The position numbers and the translations under genes were made by a program. Shown here piece after piece: positions 50,745-56,387 of a stretch of DNA of 56,387 bases (within the stretch, counting starts at the first letter, position 1; each line of letters opens with the position of its first letter). Location of the stretch: NCBI RefSeq assembly GCF_000802965.1, contig NZ_JSAK01000028.1:1-56387 (forward strand). Direction: 5' to 3'. The stretch comes from Pseudomonas fluorescens (GTDB lineage: Bacteria; Pseudomonadota; Gammaproteobacteria; Pseudomonadales; Pseudomonadaceae). The notes beneath the pieces are model-generated. The model did not search any database. It was not told where the DNA came from and saw only the letters and a list, made by a program, of their open reading frames with translations.

Positions 50745-50837
50745 CTGTGGGAGCGGGCTTGCCCGCGATGGCGTAGTGTCAGCCAACATCGTCAGCGCCT
50801 GATACATCGCTATCGCGGGCAAGCCCGCTCCCACAGG
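50745..50837. repeat. REPIN of the gtgggagcgggcttgcccgcgat type
   Basis: CTGTGGGAGCGGGCTTGCCC is inverted at the right as GGGCAAGCCCGCTCCCACAG. It is among the most regular copies in the window and could also act as a terminator for tatD. Confidence 0.9.
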
Positions 50838-50939
50838 TTGATGGGTTGCCTGTTGATCCATATCAAGATTTGGCTTTCTGAATAGCGGCAAGATGCTGGC
50901 ACCTTGCCAATGCTGTTTCCGCTATCAGAGAAGACCTCC

Positions 50940-52421
50940 ATGGGTGCCTGGCTTAGCAATATCTCGCTTAAGTACAAATTCTGGGCGGTGAATGCCGTCG
51001 CCTTCGTGACCACACTGCTTTTGGTGCTGTTCGCCGTACAGCTCGAACAACAGGCCCGCAGCCATGCCGCCCAGCTATCCGCCCAGGCCCAGGCTAAATT
51101 GCTCAGCGCCTGGCCTGCCGGGCAGCCGCTGCCCCAAGTCGATAACGTGCTGACATTCAGTCGCGGGCACGCACCGTCGCTGAATGGGCAGTCGATCCTG
51201 GAACTCAGCGATGCAAAGGGCTGGGTCGATATCAATCCAATGCCGTTATTCGGTGACAACCTGCTGCTGGGGGCCGAGGTGTTCACTCGCGCGGACGGCC
51301 AGCAGGTCGCGGTCATTGCCCATGGCCCAAGCCTCAGCCAAGTGTTCGGCGAACGTTTCACCCATTATGCGGCGGCAGTGTTCATTCTGATGCTGGCGAT
51401 GCTTGGCGCTTCACAATTGCTGATCCGCTTCCTGCTCAGTCAGCTCAACACCTTGAAAGACGTGATGCTCCACGTCGAGCGAAGCGGCGACCTGTCAGCC
51501 CGGGTGCCGCTGACATGCAGCGATGAGGTCGGGCAGATGGCGAACGCCTTCAACGCCATGCAGGCCGGGTATCAACGCGTGGTCAACACCGTCGCCAGCA
51601 CCGCCCGCCAACTGGATGACGGCGCCGCACGGCTGGCATCGAGCATGAACGAAGTGCGCCACGGCATGCTCGGCCAACAGAGCGAAACCGATCAGGCAGC
51701 CACCGCGATCAACGAAATGACCGCCACCGTCCATCACATCGCCCAGCACGCTGGCGCCACCCGCGACCTCTCGCAATCCGCCGACACCCTGGCCGGCAGC
51801 GGGCAGGCAGTGGTGATGCGGGTGCAGAAGTCGATTGCCGGTTTGTCCACCGGGGTGCAGCAGACGGCCGAGATGATTCAGCGTCTGGCCGAAGACAGCC
51901 AGAAGATCAACGGTGTGGTCAGTGTGATTCACAGCATTGCCGAACAGACCAATCTGTTGGCGCTGAACGCCGCGATTGAAGCGGCCCGGGCCGGTGAAAT
52001 GGGGCGCGGCTTTGCCGTGGTCGCCGATGAAGTGCGTAACCTGGCCAAGCGCGTACAGACGTCCACTGACGAAATCACCGTGATGGTCGCCGCATTGCAG
52101 GCCGGTACGCGGGACGCCGTGGATTTCATGCAGGAGAGTTCATTTAAGGCCGACGACTGCGTGCAGCAGGCGCAAGAGGCTGGCGTGGCGCTCACGGAAA
52201 TCACCGGCGCGGTGGCACAGATGCGTGAAAGCAACACGCAGATTGCGGTGGCGGCCGAGCAGCAGAGCCAAGTGGCGGAAGAGATGAACCGGGCGGTGGT
52301 GAGCATTCGTGATGTGACCGAGAACACCGTGCGGCAGACCGTGAGTTCGGCGACGACCAGTAATGAATTGGCAGCATTGGCTGGCGAGTTGAGCAAGGCC
52401 ATCGGGCAATTGAAGCTTTAG
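50940..52421 (+). CDS. methyl-accepting chemotaxis protein
   Basis: The 493-residue receptor has a first membrane helix (residues about 13-33), a short periplasmic domain (34-140), a second helix (142-165), a HAMP linker and the cytoplasmic four-helix bundle with the conserved tip EQTNLLALNAAIEAARAGEMGRGFAVVADEVRNLA. The ligand-binding part is short and not a recognised dCache or PAS type, so the signal is unknown. The start MGAWLSNISLKYKFW at 50940 is typical. It is an orphan, not beside che genes. Confidence 0.93.
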   Translation: MGAWLSNISLKYKFWAVNAVAFVTTLLLVLFAVQLEQQARSHAAQLSAQAQAKLLSAWPAGQPLPQVDNVLTFSRGHAPSLNGQSILELSDAKGWVDINPMPLFGDNLLLGAEVFTRADGQQVAVIAHGPSLSQVFGERFTHYAAAVFILMLAMLGASQLLIRFLLSQLNTLKDVMLHVERSGDLSARVPLTCSDEVGQMANAFNAMQAGYQRVVNTVASTARQLDDGAARLASSMNEVRHGMLGQQSETDQAATAINEMTATVHHIAQHAGATRDLSQSADTLAGSGQAVVMRVQKSIAGLSTGVQQTAEMIQRLAEDSQKINGVVSVIHSIAEQTNLLALNAAIEAARAGEMGRGFAVVADEVRNLAKRVQTSTDEITVMVAALQAGTRDAVDFMQESSFKADDCVQQAQEAGVALTEITGAVAQMRESNTQIAVAAEQQSQVAEEMNRAVVSIRDVTENTVRQTVSSATTSNELAALAGELSKAIGQLKL

Positions 52422-52425
52422 CGTC

Positions 52426-52484
52426 AAAAGATCGCAGCCTGCGGCAGCTCCTACAGGGATCGCGTTGCTGCCGTGCGATCTTTT
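52426..52484. repeat. REP unit with flanking inverted aaaagatcgca
   Basis: AAAAGATCGCAGCCTGCGGC leads into AGCTCCTACAGGGATCGCG and then TGCGATCTTTT, which is inverted relative to the left end. The outer stem with a T-run could terminate the chemotaxis gene. Confidence 0.75.
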
Positions 52485-52590
52485 CTGCCCATCAGATCTA
52501 TTGCGCTGATAGCCAACCTTGATTCGCCGCCCGCCTCGGCCGGGCCTATTCTTCAATCAATGTGTTCAACATGGATCGAGGATTAGCATC

Positions 52591-52956
52591 ATGGGTAAAC
52601 GTCACCCCAACCTTCCCGCCTGGCAATGGCGTGCCTACCCGAACAATCACCAACACCCGACCAATCTGGTGTTGCACTTGATTGCCGTGCCGCTGTTCAT
52701 CGTCGCGTTTCTGTTGATTGTTACCGGCGTGTTCGGCCTGAAGTTCGCCAGTATCGCTATCGGTGTGATCGGCGTGCTGGCCGCGTTGGGCTTGCAACGT
52801 CATGGCCACAGCCTGGAGGTGCAGGCCTCGGAGCCGTTCACCGATCGTAAAGATGCGGTGTCACGCCTGTTGGTCGAACAGTTCCTGACTTTTCCACGGT
52901 TCTTTCTCAGCGGTGGCTGGTGGCGCGCCTGGCGTGAGCGCCACCGTCGTCACTGA
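52591..52956 (+). CDS. Mpo1-like (DUF962) membrane protein
   Basis: The 121-residue protein has the Mpo1-like pattern AWQWRAYPNNHQHPTNLVLHLIAVPLFIVAF: conserved His residues just before the first membrane helix, a second helix, and GLQRHGHSLE. Yeast Mpo1 is an iron-dependent dioxygenase of 2-hydroxy fatty acids; bacterial activity is inferred. GAGG precedes the ATG at 52591. Its stop abuts the stop of the thioesterase gene with no gap. Confidence 0.85.
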   Translation: MGKRHPNLPAWQWRAYPNNHQHPTNLVLHLIAVPLFIVAFLLIVTGVFGLKFASIAIGVIGVLAALGLQRHGHSLEVQASEPFTDRKDAVSRLLVEQFLTFPRFFLSGGWWRAWRERHRRH

Positions 52957-53754
52957 TCAGGCGAACACCGTCACCGTCTGCCGACTCATGGCAATCAAGC
53001 GACCTTGCGCATCCCACAACTTCGCCGCCGCATGGCCATAGCCGTCGGCGGCGTGCTCGGTTTCGACGAGGTATTTGCACCAGTCCAGCGTGCTCAGTTC
53101 GAGCAACGGCTGGACGAATTCGATGGTCCAGGTCAGCGTGCTGCCCATCGCCGGTTTCTTCAGAAACGGCATCAGCGCCGGCGGCCAGGCGTCTACCAGC
53201 GCCAGGATGTGCGACTCGCTGAGCGCTTCTTCCTTCACATCACCGCGCAAACGTACCCAGCCGCCCATCTGCCGTGATGTATTGCCGGTGAACGGCAGAC
53301 CACCGACGCTCCAGCGCATCGCCAGATGCCGCATGAATTCCGGCGTCACACCCTTGATGTACGGCAATTCCTGGCAGTCGTCCCAGTGCTTCATTTCGGG
53401 GGCTGGCTCAGCCGTCACGGCCACTTCCGAAGGACGCGAGGCGCCGAAGCTGCCCTGGATCAACGTCACCACCTGACCCTTCTGCATCGCTCGACCCAGC
53501 ACCTGGCTGACAGCCTTGCCTTCGCGCAACACATCGACTTCAAAACTGACCGGTACTTCTGGCTCGACCGGCCCCACGAATGTGACCGCCAGCGAACGCA
53601 CCAGACGATCCGCCGGCACCTTCGCGCGCATGGCTTCGTACTGCAAGGCGGCCACCAGGCCACCGAAACTGGCGCGCCCCTGCGCCCATCCGGCCGGGAT
53701 AGACAATTCCAAGGGCTGGCGGCGGACGGCGTCTAGCAGATCGGAAAAGCGCAT
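52957..53754 (-). CDS. acyl-CoA thioesterase family protein (double hotdog)
   Basis: The 265-residue protein has two hotdog domains: residues 1-115 with the N-terminal block GWAQGRASFGGLVAALQYEAM, and 135-265 with the LALVDAWPPALMPFLKKPAMGSTLTWTIEF block. This is the TesB-like acyl-CoA thioesterase family (4HBT_3). It hydrolyses acyl-CoA in the cytoplasm; chain preference is unknown. GAGG precedes the ATG. It is convergent with and abuts the Mpo1-like gene. Confidence 0.9.
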   Translation of the reverse strand: MRFSDLLDAVRRQPLELSIPAGWAQGRASFGGLVAALQYEAMRAKVPADRLVRSLAVTFVGPVEPEVPVSFEVDVLREGKAVSQVLGRAMQKGQVVTLIQGSFGASRPSEVAVTAEPAPEMKHWDDCQELPYIKGVTPEFMRHLAMRWSVGGLPFTGNTSRQMGGWVRLRGDVKEEALSESHILALVDAWPPALMPFLKKPAMGSTLTWTIEFVQPLLELSTLDWCKYLVETEHAADGYGHAAAKLWDAQGRLIAMSRQTVTVFA

Positions 53755-53852
53755 GAAAACCTCAAGGGCAGAAATATGAATGAAAGGATCTTAACCAGCC
53801 CGCGAGGTTGGCACAGTGATTATTCCGGCCAAATTGACTGACAGATGAGCCG

Positions 53853-53924
53853 TGTAGGAGCTGCCGATGGCTGCGGCGAAGATCAAAAGATCGCAGCCTT
53901 CGGCAGCTCCTACAGGGATCGCGG
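53853..53924. repeat. REPIN of the gtaggagctgccg type
   Basis: TGTAGGAGCTGCCGATGGCTGCG is inverted at the right as CGCAGCCTTCGGCAGCTCCTACA around GAAGATCAAAAGATC. It lies just after the CHAD gene stop. Confidence 0.88.
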
Positions 53925-53929
53925 TGGGT

Positions 53930-54688
53930 TCAGGACTTGAAGCAAGCCTTGATGAGTTTGTCGAGGACACGGTCGGCGCGTTGTTCGGCTTCGGCCATGG
54001 TGGTTTTCCAGGCGGCGATGCAGGGCTGCAGATCCGCTTCGTGTTCGGCGATGGCCAGCCATTGCCAGCAGTCGTGCCAATCGCCCAAGGCGCCTTGCGC
54101 CGCTTTGAGCCTTGGCAGCGCCGGTTTCGGCAGGCGATCGAGCTCGGGGTAGGCCTCGATGCCATAGCGCACACGCTTGATCAGCAAGCGCAAACGATGA
54201 CGGTCGTGGGCCGGGTCGTGCAGGGCTTCATCAAGTTTCTTCCATTGCTTGGCCAGGCGCTTCTCGATTTGCTTGCGCAGCCCCTTGAGCAGTCCCTGAC
54301 GCTGAGCGGCCCGCAGGAACCGCGGGAACGCGTCGCAGATCAACAACAATTGCGCAAGCTCGGTACTCGCCGCCACCGCCGGATAAGCTTCGGCCATCTG
54401 CGCCATGCGCCGCTGTGCCGCTTCGGGTTGATCGTGCTCGAGCAAGTACGCCGCCAGCACTTCGCGATCGCGCAACGGCGTGGTCAGATCACCGACATGA
54501 GACGCCGCCGCTTCCAGCTGTTCAACACCGGGCAAGCCGCGCAATGGCCGCAGCAGGCTGCGCATGCGGCGAACCGTAGTGCGCAGGTCGTGCAACGCTT
54601 CAGGGTCGGTACGGGCGTTCAAACGCGCCTGACAGGCCAACAGACGAACTTCCAGGCCCAGGACGTGAGCTACCAAGCGGTCGATCAT
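53930..54688 (-). CDS. CHAD domain protein
   Basis: The 252-residue helical protein has the conserved His and basic residues of the CHAD domain: EALHDLRTTVRRMRSLLRPL near residue 30 and HRLRLLIKRVRYGIEAYP near residue 168. CHAD domains bind polyphosphate and localise to its granules. It lacks the CYTH domain often fused to it. GGAG lies eight bases before the ATG. No polyphosphate enzyme gene is adjacent. Confidence 0.92.
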   Translation of the reverse strand: MIDRLVAHVLGLEVRLLACQARLNARTDPEALHDLRTTVRRMRSLLRPLRGLPGVEQLEAAASHVGDLTTPLRDREVLAAYLLEHDQPEAAQRRMAQMAEAYPAVAASTELAQLLLICDAFPRFLRAAQRQGLLKGLRKQIEKRLAKQWKKLDEALHDPAHDRHRLRLLIKRVRYGIEAYPELDRLPKPALPRLKAAQGALGDWHDCWQWLAIAEHEADLQPCIAAWKTTMAEAEQRADRVLDKLIKACFKS

Positions 54689-54720
54689 GGCGTTTACTCC
54701 GTAAACAACACTTCCAACCC

Positions 54721-54803
54721 TGTAGGAGCTGGCTTGCCAGCGATAGCGATCTCAGGGTCGCGGGATATTCGAGGGCCAATCGCCGGCAGGCCGGCGCCTA
54801 CAG
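54721..54803. repeat. REPIN of the gtaggagctggcttgcc type
   Basis: TGTAGGAGCTGGCTTGCCAG is inverted at the right as CGGCAGGCCGGCGCCTACA with several mismatches. It is related to the copy at 15748-15838. Confidence 0.82.
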
Positions 54804-54808
54804 TTCAG

Positions 54809-55087
54809 TTAGCGCCCTGCGCGAGACTCACGAATATAGAAACGTGCCTTCTCGGCTTTCTTGGTGCAGCCTTCGAATCCTTCAAACTGCTGCTGGGTCT
54901 TGGCCGCGGTCAGCAGCGACAGGGCCTTGGAGTAGCTGACGGTCCCGGCAAAACCTTCCGCCTTGGCCAGGTCCAGTTCATGCCACGCGGCGTCCAGGTT
55001 GCTGCCGCAACTGTCACGGTAAGCGGTTTTACCGGCACAACCGGCAAGTGCCAGGGCAATCAATGGCACACAGATCCAAGCTTTCAT
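54809..55087 (-). CDS. small lipoprotein
   Basis: The 92-residue precursor has a lipoprotein signal (MKAWICVPLIALALAGC, lipid-modified Cys at 17). The mature part is helical and Ala-rich with two further cysteines (SCGSN and EGCTKK), perhaps disulfide-linked. GAGGTG precedes the ATG at 55087, one codon inside a GTG. No family recognised. A REPIN follows directly, and the gene upstream is the divergent patatin gene. Confidence 0.82.
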   Translation of the reverse strand: MKAWICVPLIALALAGCAGKTAYRDSCGSNLDAAWHELDLAKAEGFAGTVSYSKALSLLTAAKTQQQFEGFEGCTKKAEKARFYIRESRAGR

Positions 55088-55308
55088 CACTCACACCTCA
55101 AAGATAGGTCAAACATTCGTGCAGGTAGGACGGTCTGGCACGGGAAAAGTGCCGTCCATCGCCAGCGCAACTATAGCGCCCGCGAGAATATTCTTCTGCC
55201 ACCATGGAGTATCGAAAAAACGACGCAACCCAATCGCCGAACGACCTTAACGATTGAAGCACGCCCCTCGATGGGTGCATTGTTGAACCATTCAAACGAG
55301 GGCGATTC

Positions 55309-56349
55309 ATGAAGAAGCGTGTCGCACTGGTGCTGGGCTCAGGTGGAGCCCGTGGTTATGCCCATATTGGAGTGATTGAGGAGATCGAACGGCGCGGCTA
55401 CGACATTGCCTGCATCGCCGGTTGCTCGATGGGTGCAGTGGTCGGCGGGATCTATGCCGCCGGCAAACTCAACGATTATCGCGACTGGATCGAGAGCCTG
55501 GATTACCTCGACGTGTTGCGCCTGGTGGACGTCAGTTTTCGCCTCGGGGCGATTCGCGGGGAAAAAGTCTTCGGGCAGATCCGCAAGATTGTCGGCGAAA
55601 TCAATATCGAAGACCTGCGCATTCCCTACACGGCGGTGGCCACCGACCTGACCAACCAGCAGGAAATCTGGTTCCAGGAAGGTTGCCTGCATCAGGCAAT
55701 GCGCGCCTCGGCGGCAATTCCCAGCCTGTTTACCCCGGTGATGCAGGGCAATCGAATGCTGGTGGACGGCGGCATTCTCAACCCGCTGCCAATCGTGCCG
55801 GTGGTGTCGAGCCATTGCGATTTGATCATCGCGGTCAACCTCAACTCCACCAACCAGCGTCACTACCAGTTACCGGTGATCCAGCGCCCCGCGGCGTTTA
55901 AAAGCCGTTTCAACAGCCTGATCAACTCCCTCGGCTCGAAAATGCCATTCCGGCGCACTCAGGCCGAACAGTTGCTGCGGTTGGAACAGGAAGCGTTGCT
56001 GGCAGACGCGGCCGAGATCAACCCCTGGATCGAATCCGCCGAACCCGAGGCGCAACAACCGGCAGCCGCTCCTGAACGCGAGGGCGCGCCGAAGTCAGCC
56101 ACCGGTTCGTTCATTATCGATAACGTCGGGCCGGCGTCATTACTGGACTTAATCAACCAGAGTTTCGAGGTGATGCAGACCTCGTTGGCGCAGTACAAGA
56201 TTGCCGGGTATCCGCCAGATATTCTGATCAACGTGCCGAAGCGGGTGTGCCGGTTTTTCGAGTTTTACAAGGCGCCGGAATTGATCGCGCTGGGACGGGA
56301 GATTGCGCGGGATACGCTGGATCGGTACGAGAGCGAGCGGGATTCCTGA
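55309..56349 (+). CDS. patatin-like phospholipase (RssA-like)
   Basis: The 346-residue protein has the patatin core: oxyanion loop LGSGGARGYAHIG (residues 9-21), nucleophile Ser40 in GCSMGA and catalytic Asp153 in VDGGILNPLP. The N-terminal domain matches RssA; the C-terminal third holds a Pro/Ala/Glu-rich linker (EAQQPAAAPEREG, about 236-252) and a helical region. It is expected to hydrolyse lipid acyl chains in the cytoplasm. GAGG precedes the ATG. Confidence 0.92.
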   Translation: MKKRVALVLGSGGARGYAHIGVIEEIERRGYDIACIAGCSMGAVVGGIYAAGKLNDYRDWIESLDYLDVLRLVDVSFRLGAIRGEKVFGQIRKIVGEINIEDLRIPYTAVATDLTNQQEIWFQEGCLHQAMRASAAIPSLFTPVMQGNRMLVDGGILNPLPIVPVVSSHCDLIIAVNLNSTNQRHYQLPVIQRPAAFKSRFNSLINSLGSKMPFRRTQAEQLLRLEQEALLADAAEINPWIESAEPEAQQPAAAPEREGAPKSATGSFIIDNVGPASLLDLINQSFEVMQTSLAQYKIAGYPPDILINVPKRVCRFFEFYKAPELIALGREIARDTLDRYESERDS

Positions 56350-56371
56350 GATTCTCGGGTGCAAGAGAGGG

Positions 56372-56387
56372 CCTCATCGCTGGCAAG
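56372..56387. repeat. start of a REP unit cut by the window edge
   Basis: CCTCATCGCTGGCAAG matches the right half of the copy at 15748-15838 (CCTCATCGCTGGCGAG). The rest lies outside. Confidence 0.6.

Noticed and set aside
52954..52959. Abutting opposite stop codons (TGATCA) between the Mpo1-like and thioesterase genes
   Set aside because: Tight convergent packing is common in such genomes and needs no special explanation.
53867..55312. A 481-codon plus-strand frame opposite the CHAD and lipoprotein genes
   Set aside because: It runs through two genes and a REPIN and lacks a start site; the minus-strand genes have domains and binding sites.

Overview
The window is a GC-rich bacterial chromosome segment that reads as a Pseudomonas of the fluorescens type. 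The evidence is the OprI lipoprotein, a GC-biased codon use, many REP/REPIN elements of the 'gtaggagc' and 'gtggcgaggg' kinds, a CysB regulator, an arginine-32 EF-P beside its EarP rhamnosyltransferase, and a gene order (deaD, crotonase, SpeE-like, class II DAHP synthase; ohrR, ohr; efp; oprI; tesA) that I recall from other pseudomonads. The species is an inference. No rRNA, CRISPR array, prophage or intact insertion sequence was seen.

Positions 1-6900 are the accessory part. The window opens inside an Rhs protein whose C-terminal tip is an ADP-ribosyltransferase toxin, followed by an overlapping candidate immunity gene. Then, all on the minus strand, come small orphan genes: a secreted Ser/Gly-rich protein, two very acidic small proteins, two paralogous secreted glycine-zipper proteins (one with a His/Lys tail), a CxxC protein, a YbjQ-family protein and a small coiled-coil membrane protein. 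A tRNA-Ser(GGA) closes this stretch.

Positions 7196-19037 hold lipid and fatty-acid genes (crotonase, PlsC-like acyltransferase, thiolase plus FadB-like protein), CorA, a glutamine amidotransferase, a c-type cytochrome, and the ATP-grasp / alpha-E / transglutaminase operon, which is widespread but whose product is poorly defined. Positions 19436-31476 hold DeaD helicase, a second crotonase, an SpeE-like protein, class II DAHP synthase, a YcaQ/AlkX-type glycosylase, two LysR regulators, a TauE/SafE permease, and the OhrR-Ohr peroxide module with an exported hydrolase.

Positions 31642-47478 hold earP-efp, a Gre-like factor, cysB, a universal stress protein, an overlapping thioredoxin-like / PanE-like / 5'-nucleotidase operon, a PilZ-like protein, class I DAHP synthase, oprI facing an L,D-transpeptidase, divergent tesA and YbbA-YbbP-like ABC genes, and greB. 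Positions 47728-56387 hold DoxX, an MltF-like transglycosylase with a suspected C-terminal frameshift, TatD, a chemotaxis receptor, an Mpo1-like protein, a thioesterase, a CHAD protein, a small lipoprotein and an RssA-like patatin. REP-type repeats sit between many of these genes.

The most unusual items are the Rhs ADP-ribosyltransferase with its immunity candidate, the small-protein island beside tRNA-Ser, the ATP-grasp operon, two possible small RNAs or short transcripts, and the apparent frameshift in the MltF-like gene. Starts were chosen mainly from ribosome binding sites and homologue-like N-termini; no searches were run.
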